DNA of 64,000 nucleotides from NCBI RefSeq assembly GCF_009857475.1, contig NZ_WWCJ01000009.1:186001-250000 (forward strand), written 5' to 3'. This DNA is from Pseudoduganella guangdongensis (GTDB lineage: Bacteria > Pseudomonadota > Gammaproteobacteria > Burkholderiales > Burkholderiaceae_D). Shown piece after piece: positions 23,123 to 33,862 of the stretch (positions are counted from its first letter, which is position 1; every line of letters begins with the position of its first letter). Made by a program: the position numbers and the translations under genes. Below the pieces are notes generated by a model. The model saw only the letters and a program-made list of their open reading frames with translations, was not told the DNA's origin and ran no database searches.

Positions 23123-26100
23123 CAATGCAGCCAGACGCGCATCAGCGACAACAGCTGCGCCACGTCCACCGGTTTGGTGATGTAGTCGGAGGCGCCGGCG
23201 GCGATGCATTTGTCGCGGTCGCCCTTCATGGCCTTGGCGGTCAGCGTGATGATGGGCAGCGAACGGAATTTGGGGATGCGGCGGATGGCGCGCATGGTGT
23301 CGTAGCCGTCCATCTCCGGCATCATGATGTCCATCAGGACGATCTCGATGGTCGGGTCGCGTTCCAGCACCTCAATGCCATCGCGCCCGTTCTCGGCGAA
23401 GGAGACCTGCATCTGCTGGCGTTCCAGCAGCGAGGACAGGGCGAAGATATTGCGCAAGTCGTCGTCCACGATCAGCACCTTGCGCCCTGCCAGGCCGGCA
23501 TCGGCCGCGTGCACCTCTTCCAGCATGCGGCGCTGCGCTTCCGGCAGGTTGGCCTGGGAGCGGTGCAGGAACAGCGCCGTTTCATCCAGCAGGCGCTCGG
23601 GCGAGCGGGCGTCCTTGATGACGATGGTCTTGGCGTAGCGTTTGAGCTTGGCCACTTCCTTGCGGTTCAGCTCTTTGGCGGTGTTGATCACGATCGGCAT
23701 GGCGCGCAGGCGCTGGTCCTTGCCGATGGTGTCGAGCAGGTCGAAGCCGCTGATGTCGGGCAGGGTCAGGTCGAGCACCATGCAGTCGAAGTGGGCGGCG
23801 TGCAGGGCGGCCAGTGCTTCCTGGCCGGTGCCGACGGCGGTGATGGCGACATCGGAGTCGCCTATCAGCTTGATGATGGCGTCGCGCTGGTTCTCTTCGT
23901 CGTCCACCACCAGCAGGTTGCGTTTGCCGCCGATCAGGAAGCGCTGGATGCGCGAGAATTCTTCGTTCAGGTCTTCCTTGCTGACCGGTTTGTTCAGGTA
24001 GGAGATGGCGCCGCTGCGCAAGGCCGGTTCGCGTTCGCGCAGGCTGGACATGACATGCACCGGGATGTGGCGCGTGCTCGGGTCGCGTTTCAGGCGCTCC
24101 AGCACGGTGAAGCCGTCGATGTCCGGCAGGTCCAGGTCGAGCAGGATGGCCGAGGGCAGGTAGTCGCGCGCCAGGCTCAGGGCCCAGTCGCCCTGGTGCG
24201 TGACGATGCCCTTGAAGTTCTTTTCGCGCGCGAAATCCAGCACCACTTTGGCGAAGCGCTCGTCGTCCTCCACGATCAGCACCGACGGGTCGCCCGGCGT
24301 GGTCAGGCCGCGGTCGTCGATGGTGGAGCCGTAGGTCTGTTCGTCCTGTTCGATCTGCGGCTGCGGTGGCGGCGTGTACACCACGGCGGGGGCGGCGATC
24401 ATCGGCTGCGGGGTGTTCGGCGTGTTCGGCGCGGGCAGGCGCGGCATGGCCGGCTGGCGCGCCGTCTCGTAGTACACGAAGCCGGAGCGGTTATACGGCA
24501 GGAACAGGGTGAAGGTGGAGCCGGCGCCGACCACCGATTCGACGCGGATCTCGCCGCCCAGCAGGCGGGCCAGTTCGCGCGAGATCGACAGGCCAAGGCC
24601 GGTGCCGCCGTACTTGCGGGCGGTGGAGCCGTCGGCCTGCTGGAAGGCTTCGAAGATCAGCTGCAGCTTGTCGCTGGCGATACCGACGCCGGTATCGCTG
24701 ACAGCGAACGAGAGCACGGCGTCGGCATTGCCCAGGTTGGGGTGGTCGCTGCTCCAGCCGCTTTGCACCAGGGCGATGCCGAGCGAGACCTGGCCGTGGT
24801 TGGTGAATTTGAAGGCGTTCGACAGCAGGTTTTTCAGCACCTGCTGCAGGCGCGTGGTGTCGGTCATCAGGGAGGCGGGCAGGTTGTCGCCCAGTTCCAC
24901 CGTGAAGCCGAGGTGCTTGGCCTCCGCCATATGGCGGAAGGTGCGCTCGACGTAGCTGCGCAGGTTGGCGAAGCGGTATTCGGACACGTCCAGCGTGACG
25001 GTGCCTGATTCGATCTTGGACAGGTCGAGAATGTCGTTGATCAGCGTGAGCAGGTCGGAGCCGGAGCCGTGGATGGTCTTGGCGAATTCCACCTGCTTGC
25101 CGGACAGGTTGCCCTCCGGGTTGTCGCCCAACTGCTGCGCCAGGATCAGCAGCGAGTTCAAAGGCGTGCGCAGCTCGTGCGACATATTGGCCAGGAACTC
25201 GGACTTGTATTTGGAGGACAGGGCCAGTTGGGTCGCCTTTTCTTCCAGCGCCAGTTTGGCCTGCTCCACCTCGCGGTTCTTGCGTTCCACCTCGATATTC
25301 TGCTCGGACAGCAGGCGCGCCTTCTCGGCCAGCTCCTGGTTGGTTTGCTGCAGTTCCTGCGCCAGCGATTGCGATTGCGTCAGCAGCGATTCGGTGCGGC
25401 TGTTGGCCTCGATGGTGTTCAGCACCACGCCGATCGATTCCATCAGCTGGTCGAGGAAGGACAGGTGGGTCTCGGTGAAGCGATCCAGCGAGGCGATTTC
25501 GATCACCGCCTTCACCTGCTGCTCGAACAGGATGGGCAGCACCACGATATTGGTGGGCGGCGCCGCGCCCAGGCCGGAGCTGACCACGATGTAGTCGCGC
25601 GGCACGTCGGTCAGCCAGATGCGCATTTTCTCCAGCGCGCACTGGCCGACCAGACCCTCGCCCGGCAGGAAGGAGGTGGGCAGCTTGCGCGACGAGCGGT
25701 AGCCGTAGCTGGCGATCATGCGCAGGCGGGCGTCGGCCAGCTGCGAGTCCATCATGTAGAACACGCCGTGGTGGGCCGACACCAGCGGCGCCAGCTCGGA
25801 CAGGATCAGCTTGGTCACCGCCTGCAGGTCGCGCTGGCCTTGCAGCAGGCGGGTGAAGCGCGCCAGGTTGGTTTTCAGCCAGTCCTGCTGCGCGTTCTTC
25901 TGCGTGGTTTCCTTCAGGTTGCGGATCATCTCGTTGATGTTGTCCTTCAGGTAGGACACCTCGCCGCGCGCCTCGACCTGGATGGAACGGGACAAGTCGC
26001 CGCGCGTCACGGCGGTTGCCACCTCCGCGATCGCGCGCACCTGGTTGGTCAGGTTCGCCGCCAGCTGGTTCACGTTCTCGGTCAAGTCCTTCCAGGTGCC

Positions 26101-28020
26101 GGCCACGCCGGACACGTTGGCCTGGCCGCCCAGCTTACCCTCGGTCCCCACCTCGCGCGCCACGCGCGTCACTTCCGAGGCGAAGGAGGACAGCTGGTCC
26201 ACCATCACGTTGATGGTGTCTTTCAGTTCCAGGATCTCGCCCTTCACGTCCACCGTGATCTTTTTCGACAGGTCGCCGCGCGCCACCGCGGTGGTCACCG
26301 CCGCGATATTGCGCACCTGGCCGGTCAGGTTGGAGGCCATGAAGTTCACGTTGTCGGTCAAGTCTTTCCAGGTGCCGCCCACGCCGGGCACGTAGGCCTG
26401 GCCGCCCAGCTTGCCCTCGGTACCCACCTCGCGCGCCACGCGCGTCACTTCCGACGCGAACGAGGACAGCTGGTCCACCATCACGTTGATGGTGTTTTTC
26501 AGTTCCAGGATCTCGCCCTTCACGTCCACCGTGATTTTCTTGGACAGGTCGCCGTTCGCCACCGCCGTGGTCACCTCCGCGATATTGCGCACCTGGCCGG
26601 TCAGGTTGGAGGCCATGAAGTTCACGTTATCGGTCAAGTCCTTCCAGGTGCCGCCGACGCCGGACACGTTTGCCTGGCCGCCCAGCTTACCCTCGGTCCC
26701 CACCTCGCGCGCCACCCGGGTCACCTCCGAGGCGAAAGAGTTCAACTGGTCCACCATCACGTTGATGGTGTTTTTCAGCTCGAGGATCTCGCCCTTCACG
26801 TCCACCGTGATCTTCTTGGACAGGTCGCCGTTCGCCACGGCGGTGGTCACCTCGGCGATATTCCGCACCTGCGAGGTCAGGTTACCCGCCATGGAGTTCA
26901 CGGAGTCGGTCAAGTCTTTCCAGGTGCCGGCCACGCCTTTCACCTGCGCCTGGCCGCCCAGTTTGCCCTCGGTGCCCACCTCGCGCGCCACACGCGTCAC
27001 TTCGGACGCGAAGGAGGACAGCTGGTCCACCATCACGTTGATGGTGTTTTTCAGTTCCAGGATCTCGCCCTTCACGTCCACCGTGATTTTCTTGGACAGG
27101 TCGCCGTTCGCCACGGCGGTGGTCACCGCCGCGATATTGCGCACCTGGCCGGTCAGGTTGGAGGCCATGAAGTTCACGTTGTCGGTCAAATCCTTCCAGG
27201 TGCCGCCCACGCCCGGCACGTAGGCCTGGCCGCCCAGCTTGCCCTCGGTACCCACTTCGCGCGCCACGCGGGTCACCTCCGAAGCGAAGGAACGCAGCTG
27301 GTCCACCATCACGTTGATGGTGTCTTTCAGCTGCAGGATCTCGCCGCGCACGTCCACCGTGATTTTCTTGGACAAGTCGCCGTTCGCCACGGCGGTGGTC
27401 ACTTCCGCGATATTCCGCACCTGGGAAGTCAGGTTACCCGCCATGGAGTTCACGGAGTCGGTCAAATCCTTCCAGGTGCCCGCCACGCCCTTCACCTGCG
27501 CCTGGCCGCCCAGTTTACCCTCGGTGCCCACCTCGCGCGCCACGCGCGTCACCTCGGACGAGAAGGAGGTCAGCTGCTCCACCATGGTATTCGCCGTCAT
27601 CGCCGCGCGCAGGTATTGGCCTTTCAGGGGATGGCCATCCACCTCCAGCGCCATGGTCTGCGACAGGTCGCCCTTGGCCACGGCGCCGATCACGCGCGCC
27701 ATTTCCGTGGTTGGCCGCACCAGGTCATCGATCAGGGTATTGACCGCGCTGATGATGGTGGCCCAGCCGCCGGAGACATGCACCGTCGCGCGCTGCGTCA
27801 GGCGGCCCTCACGGCCCACCACGCGGCTCACCTCCGTCACCGACTTCACCATGCGCTCGTTGGTTTCGATGATGTCGTTCAGGGTATCGGCGATCTTGCC
27901 CGACATGCCCGTCCAGTCGGACGGCAAACGCGCGGAGAAGTCACCTTTCTTCAAGGCCATCAAAGTGGACAAGATCAGTTTCAGGTCCAACTCTTCAGGC
28001 AGTTCGGTCATGTCATTCAT
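23122..28020 (-). CDS. Soluble multi-HAMP hybrid histidine kinase with GAF and three receivers
   Basis: The 1632-residue protein has two divergent HAMP-like units (residues ~20-150), six tandem 92-residue HAMP repeats (~153-704; each [18 protein letters not shown] ... NVMVDQL), a GAF domain (~725-870), a coiled coil (~873-935), HisKA with His947 in MSHELRTPL, a HATPase domain ([25 protein letters not shown]) and three receivers, each with a phosphorylatable Asp ([33 protein letters not shown]). There is no membrane segment. The architecture matches fungal group III kinases (Nik1/Os-1), which sense osmotic and cell-wall stress, and their bacterial relatives. It is coupled to a CheR-like gene. 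The HAMP repeats are highly similar at DNA level. Confidence 0.92.
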   Translation of the reverse strand: MNDMTELPEELDLKLILSTLMALKKGDFSARLPSDWTGMSGKIADTLNDIIETNERMVKSVTEVSRVVGREGRLTQRATVHVSGGWATIISAVNTLIDDLVRPTTEMARVIGAVAKGDLSQTMALEVDGHPLKGQYLRAAMTANTMVEQLTSFSSEVTRVAREVGTEGKLGGQAQVKGVAGTWKDLTDSVNSMAGNLTSQVRNIAEVTTAVANGDLSKKITVDVRGEILQLKDTINVMVDQLRSFASEVTRVAREVGTEGKLGGQAYVPGVGGTWKDLTDNVNFMASNLTGQVRNIAAVTTAVANGDLSKKITVDVKGEILELKNTINVMVDQLSSFASEVTRVAREVGTEGKLGGQAQVKGVAGTWKDLTDSVNSMAGNLTSQVRNIAEVTTAVANGDLSKKITVDVKGEILELKNTINVMVDQLNSFASEVTRVAREVGTEGKLGGQANVSGVGGTWKDLTDNVNFMASNLTGQVRNIAEVTTAVANGDLSKKITVDVKGEILELKNTINVMVDQLSSFASEVTRVAREVGTEGKLGGQAYVPGVGGTWKDLTDNVNFMASNLTGQVRNIAAVTTAVARGDLSKKITVDVKGEILELKDTINVMVDQLSSFASEVTRVAREVGTEGKLGGQANVSGVAGTWKDLTENVNQLAANLTNQVRAIAEVATAVTRGDLSRSIQVEARGEVSYLKDNINEMIRNLKETTQKNAQQDWLKTNLARFTRLLQGQRDLQAVTKLILSELAPLVSAHHGVFYMMDSQLADARLRMIASYGYRSSRKLPTSFLPGEGLVGQCALEKMRIWLTDVPRDYIVVSSGLGAAPPTNIVVLPILFEQQVKAVIEIASLDRFTETHLSFLDQLMESIGVVLNTIEANSRTESLLTQSQSLAQELQQTNQELAEKARLLSEQNIEVERKNREVEQAKLALEEKATQLALSSKYKSEFLANMSHELRTPLNSLLILAQQLGDNPEGNLSGKQVEFAKTIHGSGSDLLTLINDILDLSKIESGTVTLDVSEYRFANLRSYVERTFRHMAEAKHLGFTVELGDNLPASLMTDTTRLQQVLKNLLSNAFKFTNHGQVSLGIALVQSGWSSDHPNLGNADAVLSFAVSDTGVGIASDKLQLIFEAFQQADGSTARKYGGTGLGLSISRELARLLGGEIRVESVVGAGSTFTLFLPYNRSGFVYYETARQPAMPRLPAPNTPNTPQPMIAAPAVVYTPPPQPQIEQDEQTYGSTIDDRGLTTPGDPSVLIVEDDERFAKVVLDFAREKNFKGIVTHQGDWALSLARDYLPSAILLDLDLPDIDGFTVLERLKRDPSTRHIPVHVMSSLREREPALRSGAISYLNKPVSKEDLNEEFSRIQRFLIGGKRNLLVVDDEENQRDAIIKLIGDSDVAITAVGTGQEALAALHAAHFDCMVLDLTLPDISGFDLLDTIGKDQRLRAMPIVINTAKELNRKEVAKLKRYAKTIVIKDARSPERLLDETALFLHRSQANLPEAQRRMLEEVHAADAGLAGRKVLIVDDDLRNIFALSSLLERQQMQVSFAENGRDGIEVLERDPTIEIVLMDIMMPEMDGYDTMRAIRRIPKFRSLPIITLTAKAMKGDRDKCIAAGASDYITKPVDVAQLLSLMRVWLH
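25909..27564 (-). repeat. Six tandem 276-bp repeats encoding HAMP units
   Basis: Six in-frame repeats of 92 codons lie in the multi-HAMP kinase gene. Units two and five share the same variable loop (YVPGVGG), one and three share QVKGVAG, and four has NVSGVGG, so units alternate in a pattern that suggests duplication of two-unit blocks. The last unit (toward the GAF domain) is the most divergent. Such repeats are prone to copy-number change by recombination. Confidence 0.85.
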
Positions 28021-28351
28021 CGACGGTACCTCGTTGTGCGGGTGGATTGCGAGGGGAAAGGCCTAAATTTACTCCAGCAGGTGCGACAGTCAATCACAAA
28101 GTATCAAAAAGCTTCACTTTGTAAAGAACGCAACGCCGCAGGCAACATTTTTCAGCATAGCCAGCGCCATATTTCCCCGGCGCACGCTTGGCAAAATTCG
28201 GGGCCAAAATTCGGGGTCAGGTCTGACAATCGGACAAAATGCCGGCATGCAATATGAAAAACACCCTGCGCGCCCATAAAGGCGGGAAGGGTGTTTTGAG
28301 ATAAATCAAAGGTGTGTCGTCGGTGTCCGATTGTCAGACTTGACCCCGAAT
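28021..28351. other. 331-base intergenic block: terminator inside a REP-like inverted pair
   Basis: No coding frame is credible here. The block contains the presumed promoter region of the multi-HAMP kinase (28021-28200), the left arm of a REP-like repeat (28207-28236), a terminator for the prolyl oligopeptidase gene (28257-28297) and the right arm (28324-28353), which overlaps the oligopeptidase stop codon. Confidence 0.7.
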
Positions 28352-28353
28352 TT
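28207..28353. repeat. REP-like inverted pair, family 1 copy
   Basis: Two 30-bp arms (28207-28236 and 28324-28353) are inverted copies, with one mismatch, of a sequence containing GGTCAGGTCTGACAATCGGA. A close relative (GCCAGGTCTGTCATTCGGAC) forms the long hairpin at 56771-56851. The core motif CAGGTCTG-A/T-CA-NTCGGACA is shared, so the two loci belong to one dispersed family of the REP/BIME kind. No transposase or RAYT gene is in the window. Confidence 0.7.
28257..28297 (-). terminator. Rho-independent terminator of the prolyl oligopeptidase gene
   Basis: The stem ACACCCT/AGGGTGT is extended by CGCC/GGCG inside and A/T pairs outside. On the minus strand it is followed by TTTTT. It lies 55 bases beyond the oligopeptidase stop codon and also has a T4 run on the plus strand. 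Confidence 0.65.
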
Positions 28354-30436
28354 AGCGGAGCTGTTTCAGGAGGAAGGCGTAGGTCAGGGCGTTCATCTGG
28401 GCTTGCTGGTCGTTGTTGGCGGCGCCGGCGTGGCCGCCTTCGGTGTTTTCCCAGTACAGCACGTCATGCCCTTGCTCTTTCATCTTGGCGACCATCTTGC
28501 GGGCGTGGCCGGGGTGGACGCGGTCGTCGCGGGTGGAGGTGGTGAACAGGACGCGCGGGTAGTGCTTGTCCTTGAACACGTTCTGGTACGGCGAGTATTT
28601 GCTGATGTAGGCCCATTGCTTCGGGTCGTCCGGGTCGCCGTATTCACCCATCCAGGAGGCGCCGGCCAGCAGCTTGCTGTAGCGCTGCATGTCGAGCAGG
28701 GGGACCTGGCAGACGACGGCGTTGAACAGGTCGGGGCGCTGGGTCAGCGCTGCGCCCACCAGCAGGCCGCCGTTGCTGCCGCCCATGATGCCGAGGTGGC
28801 GCGGGCTGGTGATCTTGCGCTTGATGACGTCCTGGGCGACGGCGGTGAAGTCGTCGAAGGCGCGCTGGCGGTTTTCCTTCAGCGCGGCCTGGTGCCAGCG
28901 CGGGCCGAATTCGCCGCCGCCGCGGATGTTGGCCAGCACGTAGGTGCCGCCTTGCTTGAGCCATGCGGCGCCGGTGCTGCCGCTGTAGAAGGGCTTCATC
29001 GAGACTTCAAAGCCGCCGTAGCCGTACAGGATGGTGGGGTTCTTGCCATTCAGCTTGGCTTTCTTCGCCATCACCACGAAGTAGGGCACTTTGGTGCCGT
29101 CTTTGGAGACGGCCATGTGCTGCTTTACCGTATACGGCGCGGCGTCGAAGTAGGCGGGCAGGGACTTGAGCGCGGTGCGCTGGTCGTTGCCGGTTTGCGC
29201 CAGGTACATCGTGGTCGGGGTGAGGAAGTCGGTCACCGTCAGGAAGTACTGGTCGGAGTCGACGGCGTCCAGCGGCTGCACGCCCAGGGTGCCGAAGGCG
29301 GGGGCGTCGACCTTGCGCTGCTGCCATTTGCCGTCCACGTGGCGCAGTTCGACCAGGCGGTTCTTGACGTTGTCGAGCACATTGAGCAGCAGGGCGCTGC
29401 GGGTGGCGCTGACGCCGTCGAGCGAGCTGGTGGCGCTTGGGGTGAACAGGACGTCGAACGCGCGCTCGCCCGCCATGAAGCGTTTGAAGTCCATCGCCAG
29501 CAGGGAGCCTTGCTGGTAGGTGGCGCCGTTGACGGTCCAGTCGGAGCGCAGCTCGATCACCAGCTGGTCGCGCACGGTGTAGGCGTTGGCGTCGTCCGGC
29601 TTCGCCACTTTGGTGAGCGTGGCGCCTTCGCGCAGGAACAACTCGCTGGCGTAAAAGCCGATCTGGCGCGTGATGAACTGGTGGTTGTAGCCGGGGGTGA
29701 AGTCCTTGTAGGAGCCTACGCCCAGGTCGTCGGTTTTGGCTTCGTAGAGGGTGGTGGCGGCGGCCAGCGGGGCGCCGCGTTGCCATTCCTTGACAATGCG
29801 CGGGTAGCCGGAGGTGGTCATGCTGCCGGCGCCGAAGTCGGTGGCGACGAAGACGGTGTCGGCGTCGATCCAGCCGATGTCGCTCTTGGCTTCGGGCAGG
29901 TTGAAGCCGTCGGCGATGAAGGCGCGCTGGCTCACGTCGAATTCGCGCACGACGTGGGCGTCGCCGCCGCCGCGCGAGAGCTGCACCAGGCATTTCTCGC
30001 CTTTGGGGTAGAGGCAGGAGGCGCCGTGCCATACCCAGTTTTCCTTTTCGTCGGCGGCCAGCTTGTCGATGTCGAGCACCGTTTCCCATTGCGGGTCGGC
30101 CTTCTGGTACTGCTCGAGCGTGGTGCGGCGCCAGATGCCGCGCGTGTGCGTGGCGTCGCGCCAGAAGTTGTAGTAATAGTCGCCCTGCTTGTTGACGTAG
30201 GGGATGCGCTCTTTCGAATTGAGGATGGTCTTCAGGCGTGCGTGGATGGCTTTATAGTCGGGCTGCGCCTGCAGCTCTTTCTCGGCGGCGGCATTCTGTT
30301 CCTTGACCCAGGCCAGCGGCTTGTCGCCGCCGACGTCTTCCAGCCACAGATAAGGGTCGGGCTGCTGCGCGTACGCGCCGCCCACTGCCGCCAAACCAAG
30401 CACCACGCCGGATGCCATTTTTCGATACGCGCGCAT
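28352..30436 (-). CDS. Prolyl oligopeptidase family serine peptidase (S9), exported
   Basis: The 694-residue protein has a signal peptide (cleaved near AYAQ, residue ~24), a seven-bladed propeller region (about 70-410) and a C-terminal alpha/beta-hydrolase domain. The catalytic triad is visible as Ser in GGSNGG, Asp in TRDDRVHP and His in EGGHAGA. S9A enzymes cleave proline-containing short peptides; the signal peptide places it in the periplasm. It starts 36 bases after the zinc metallopeptidase gene on the same strand, suggesting co-transcription. Its stop codon overlaps a REP-like arm. Confidence 0.9.
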   Translation of the reverse strand: MRAYRKMASGVVLGLAAVGGAYAQQPDPYLWLEDVGGDKPLAWVKEQNAAAEKELQAQPDYKAIHARLKTILNSKERIPYVNKQGDYYYNFWRDATHTRGIWRRTTLEQYQKADPQWETVLDIDKLAADEKENWVWHGASCLYPKGEKCLVQLSRGGGDAHVVREFDVSQRAFIADGFNLPEAKSDIGWIDADTVFVATDFGAGSMTTSGYPRIVKEWQRGAPLAAATTLYEAKTDDLGVGSYKDFTPGYNHQFITRQIGFYASELFLREGATLTKVAKPDDANAYTVRDQLVIELRSDWTVNGATYQQGSLLAMDFKRFMAGERAFDVLFTPSATSSLDGVSATRSALLLNVLDNVKNRLVELRHVDGKWQQRKVDAPAFGTLGVQPLDAVDSDQYFLTVTDFLTPTTMYLAQTGNDQRTALKSLPAYFDAAPYTVKQHMAVSKDGTKVPYFVVMAKKAKLNGKNPTILYGYGGFEVSMKPFYSGSTGAAWLKQGGTYVLANIRGGGEFGPRWHQAALKENRQRAFDDFTAVAQDVIKRKITSPRHLGIMGGSNGGLLVGAALTQRPDLFNAVVCQVPLLDMQRYSKLLAGASWMGEYGDPDDPKQWAYISKYSPYQNVFKDKHYPRVLFTTSTRDDRVHPGHARKMVAKMKEQGHDVLYWENTEGGHAGAANNDQQAQMNALTYAFLLKQLR

Positions 30437-30472
30437 TCCACCTCCAAGTTGTCAGAATGCGCACAATTTACA

Positions 30473-31357
30473 CTAGAGTTGGCGGGCCTCAAAGGTATTG
30501 CATTGGGAAATTTCGCCGGAATCGATGCCGCGCTTGAACCAGCGCACGCGCTGCGCCGAGCTGCCGTGGGTGAAGGAGTCCGGCACCACCTGGCCGCCGG
30601 CCTGGCGCTGCAGGGCGTCGTCGCCGATGGCGGTGGCGGCGGCCAGCGCGGCTTCGACGTCGCCTTGCTCAATGATGTTGCGGGCGCGGTTGGCGTGGTG
30701 GGCCCAGACGCCGGCGAAGCAGTCGGCTTGCAGCTCCAGGCGGACCGAGAGGGCGTTGGCCTGGCGTTCGGAGGCGTTGCGCTGGGCATTGTGGACTTTG
30801 TCGCTCAGGCCCATGAGGTTTTGCACGTGGTGGCCGACTTCGTGCGCGACCACGTAGGCTTGCGCGAATTCGCCGGGCGCGTTGAAGCGGCGCTCCATCA
30901 GGCGGAAGAAGTCCAGGTCGATGTAGATTTCGCGGTCGCCCGGGCAGTAGAACGGGCCGGTGGCGGAAGCGCCCTGGCCGCAGGCGGTCTGGATGCGGCC
31001 GGTGAACACGTTCAGTTTGGGCATCTGGTAGTTGCCGCCGTTGCGGCGGAACAGTTCCTGCCACACGTCTTCGGTGTCGGCCAGCACGACTTTCATCAGC
31101 TTGTATTCGCGGTCGTCGGCTTCGGCGCGCGGGCGCGGTTGCTGCTGTTCGCTGACCTGGACCGGGCCGCCGCCGCCGCTCAGCAGGCCGAGGATGGTGA
31201 GCGGATTCACGCCAAACACCCAGCCGCCCAGCAATGCCAGCACGATGGTGCCGATGCCGATGGAGCGGCCGCCGAAGCCGAATCCCCCGCCGCCGCCACC
31301 GCCGTCGCCACGGTGGTCTTCGACGTTTTCACTTTCCCGGTTGCCTTCCCAGCGCAT
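30473..31357 (-). CDS. ypfJ: Neutral zinc metallopeptidase, YpfJ type
   Basis: The 294-residue protein starts MRWEGNRESENVEDHRG, a conserved N-terminus of the YpfJ family, followed by a glycine-rich linker, one membrane segment (about residues 35-57) and a metallopeptidase domain with the zinc motif HEVGHH (residues ~177-182) and downstream ELQADCFAG. It is anchored in the inner membrane. Two conserved Cys (ACGQGASATGPFYCP) likely form a disulfide, suggesting a periplasmic catalytic domain. The physiological substrate is unknown. First gene of a probable two-gene unit with the prolyl oligopeptidase. Confidence 0.88.
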   Translation of the reverse strand: MRWEGNRESENVEDHRGDGGGGGGGFGFGGRSIGIGTIVLALLGGWVFGVNPLTILGLLSGGGGPVQVSEQQQPRPRAEADDREYKLMKVVLADTEDVWQELFRRNGGNYQMPKLNVFTGRIQTACGQGASATGPFYCPGDREIYIDLDFFRLMERRFNAPGEFAQAYVVAHEVGHHVQNLMGLSDKVHNAQRNASERQANALSVRLELQADCFAGVWAHHANRARNIIEQGDVEAALAAATAIGDDALQRQAGGQVVPDSFTHGSSAQRVRWFKRGIDSGEISQCNTFEARQL

Positions 31358-31430
31358 TATTTAACTCCTTATTTGTTTTCCCACAGTTTAGCGCATTGGT
31401 GTGCGCGGCGGGCGCACGTACAATGCGGCC

Positions 31431-32129
31431 ATGAAGATTCCAGGCAAAGCAAATCCACGGGCGGCGGCGGTCGCGATGGCCGGCGTGGCGGTGGTTCTGG
31501 TGCTGTTGGCGGCGCTGGCGGTTTGGTACAAGCAGCTGCGGGTGAAGACCGTCAGCGTGCCGTGCGCCCAGCAGCAGGCGGCCGATCTGTCGCCGCAGTG
31601 CGCGGCGCAGGCCGAGGCGGCGGCCGGACGCGGCGAGCGGGCGGCGATGATGGCGCTGACCGAGTATTTCCAGTCGCGCCAGCCGGCGCAGGCGCTGCGC
31701 TGGATGCGCGCCGCGGCGGCGGCGGGCGAGCCGCGCGCCATCGCGCGCGTGCTGCAGGCTTGCGGCGCGGGCCAGCCCTTCACCATGGATGAGGCGCGGG
31801 CCCTGCTGCCGCAGGCGCCGGTGCTGGCAGCGCTGGATTTCCAGCTGGGCGGTTCCTGTGCGCCGCCGGACCTGGCGGCGGCGCGCGCCGTACAGCCGGC
31901 GACGGTGCTGGCGCAAGCCGACGGCGCCGGCCTGTGCAAGGTGGCCGTGCGTTATGGTTTGCTGCGCATGTCGCGCGAGGGCGCGCAGCTCGATTCGCAG
32001 GGCGCGCAGCAAATGCTGGCCGAGTGCGAGCGGCGCGCGCAGGCCCCGGCCGATGTGCGGCAGGAGGCGCAGGCCGTGCGGCAAATGCTGGCGCGCGAAA
32101 TCAGGCCGGTGCATATCAGCGTTGATTGA
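31431..32129 (+). CDS. Hypothetical membrane-anchored protein
   Basis: The 232-residue protein starts at MKIPGKANPR, has one N-terminal transmembrane helix (residues ~13-33) and a soluble alanine-rich domain. The soluble part shows helix pairs reminiscent of Sel1/TPR repeats (AQALRWMRAAAAAGEPRAIARVLQACG), with several Cys (VPCAQQQ, SPQCAAQ, LQACG, GGSCAPP, LAECERR) suggesting periplasmic disulfides. I do not recognise a family. It is divergent from the zinc peptidase gene with 73 bases between them and overlaps the 3' end of the convergent PHP-like gene by 14 bases. Confidence 0.7.
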   Translation: MKIPGKANPRAAAVAMAGVAVVLVLLAALAVWYKQLRVKTVSVPCAQQQAADLSPQCAAQAEAAAGRGERAAMMALTEYFQSRQPAQALRWMRAAAAAGEPRAIARVLQACGAGQPFTMDEARALLPQAPVLAALDFQLGGSCAPPDLAAARAVQPATVLAQADGAGLCKVAVRYGLLRMSREGAQLDSQGAQQMLAECERRAQAPADVRQEAQAVRQMLAREIRPVHISVD

Positions 32130-33780
32130 TCCATATCGGGGCTGACCACAGCTGGCGGCCGTCGTCCTGCGTGATGCGGGCGTAGTAGAAGTGGCGGCCG
32201 GGCGCCGGGGTGAGCGTGTGCTGCAGGGCGCGGACGCCGGGCAGGGCGCGCACTGCGCCCTGGCGCCCTGGCACGCCTTCCATGATCTCCAGCGTGGCGA
32301 TGCCGCGCCCCGTGCTGCTGGCGAAGTGCACCTGCAGGGCCAGCGGGCCGCTGTTATCGACCTCGCTGCCCATGATGGCGCCATTGGCGCTGAGGGCGAT
32401 GGCGCTGTGCTTGTCCATGGTGGCGAAGACGCGGCGGGCGCGGATGGCGGCCAGCACGCTTTCCTGCGTTTGCCGGTCGCCGGCTGGCAGCAGGATGCCG
32501 GTGCGGTTGCCGTAGGCGGCGCCCCAGTTGGCGCAGTGGTTGTCCTGGTTGCTGCTGAAGGCGAGCTGGTAGCCGGCTTCCAGCAGGCGGTTGCAGGTAC
32601 TTTCGTAGAAGCTGTGGCGTACTTCGCTTTCGTCGGTGCGGGCGGAAAAGGCGTGGCTGTTCATGATCTCGCACAGGGCCATGGCGGCGGCGCCGTCCTG
32701 GCTGTAGGCCAGGGCTTTGCCGCCCAGCGGGAACTGGTTCTCTTTCGGGTGGTTGAATTGGCCCAGCCAGCCTTGCTCGTGCATGGCCTTGTAGAGGGCG
32801 GCGTAGTCGTTGCGCGGGGTGACTAGGTCGGCAAAGGGCTGGCCATCGGCGCTGCGTTCCCAACCCAGCAGGGCGGGGCTGTTCAGGATGTTGATGTGGC
32901 CGCCGCCGCTGATGATGCCCCATTCCTGGCCGTACAGGGCGGTGAAGGCCGGATGGGCGGCGCTGTAGCTGGCGGCGCTGTCCAGGCCCATGCGGTAGAG
33001 CTGGCGCGCGGCCAGCGGGTCGGCGCCGGGGGCGCTGCCTTCGCTGCCGTCGAACATGTGGTTGTGCTCGGAGGCCAGCAGGAACTGCAGGCCGTGGCGT
33101 TCGGCGAACTGGTAGGCGTCGGCCGGGCCGAAGGGCGCGCTTTGGGGCGCCTGCGCGCCGTCGCAGTGCGCCGGGTCGCCGCCGCCGTCGCTGTGGTTGG
33201 TCTGGCTGTGCAGGTTGCCGTAGATGATGGCGTAGGGCAGGCGGTCGAAGTGCGCCGGGCCGGCCAGGGTCCGGCCCGGCATCGAGGCGGGCGGGACGCG
33301 GGTGGCGGTGCTTGCCAGCAGCGTTGTCGGGCCGATGGCGAGCGGGCGGCGCTGGCGGATCTCGCCGGCCTGCAGGCGCAACTCGTAGATGCCGTTGGGC
33401 ATCGCCGCGGTGGCGCGCCAGGGCACTTGCACGCGGCCATGGCCATGCTGCAGGACGTGGCGCCCGCGCCACTGGCGCACGAGCCGGCCATCCGGCCGGT
33501 GCAGGCTCAGTTGCCAGCGGACGGCGCGCGCCGCCTGGACGCCCGGCCGAGTAAAGTGCAAAATGAAAGTTCGCGCCTGGCCGGCCGCCGGGGGCTGGAA
33601 TGCAGCCTCCAGCATGGCGTCGAACTCGCGGTGCTCCAGTGCTGGCGCCGCCACCGGCCGCGCTGGCGGTGCGGCCGCCGCGCCTGCCATGTGGAGCAGG
33701 CTGGTGGCCAAAGCTTGCGTGCAGGCCACAAAAACACCGCGCAGCCGGGATGCCGTTAAGATGTGGGATTCGTTTTTCAT
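32116..33780 (-). CDS. Exported PHP-like metallohydrolase (CehA/McbA-like)
   Basis: The 554-residue protein has an N-terminal signal sequence (hydrophobic segment ending near GAAAAPP, residue ~38), a beta-rich region (to about 180) and a PHP-type metal-binding domain with YGNLHSQTNHSDG, LASEHNHMFDG, FNHPKEN and NQDNHC supplying His/Asp ligands. PHP-domain hydrolases cleave phosphoesters or, as in CehA/McbA-like members, carbamates and esters. The substrate is unknown. A strong AGGAGGG site precedes the ATG. Confidence 0.75.
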   Translation of the reverse strand: MKNESHILTASRLRGVFVACTQALATSLLHMAGAAAAPPARPVAAPALEHREFDAMLEAAFQPPAAGQARTFILHFTRPGVQAARAVRWQLSLHRPDGRLVRQWRGRHVLQHGHGRVQVPWRATAAMPNGIYELRLQAGEIRQRRPLAIGPTTLLASTATRVPPASMPGRTLAGPAHFDRLPYAIIYGNLHSQTNHSDGGGDPAHCDGAQAPQSAPFGPADAYQFAERHGLQFLLASEHNHMFDGSEGSAPGADPLAARQLYRMGLDSAASYSAAHPAFTALYGQEWGIISGGGHINILNSPALLGWERSADGQPFADLVTPRNDYAALYKAMHEQGWLGQFNHPKENQFPLGGKALAYSQDGAAAMALCEIMNSHAFSARTDESEVRHSFYESTCNRLLEAGYQLAFSSNQDNHCANWGAAYGNRTGILLPAGDRQTQESVLAAIRARRVFATMDKHSAIALSANGAIMGSEVDNSGPLALQVHFASSTGRGIATLEIMEGVPGRQGAVRALPGVRALQHTLTPAPGRHFYYARITQDDGRQLWSAPIWINQR

Positions 33781-33862
33781 GATTTGCCCTCCTGTGGTGC
33801 TTTGGATCAGGGGGGCAAGGATTTGGTTCCGTTCCGGGCTGCTTTAATAGTATGCTGCTCAA

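Noticed and set aside
25909..27564. Regular repeats resembling a CRISPR or satellite array
   Set aside because: The repeats are 276 bp, in frame and encode HAMP units of the hybrid kinase.
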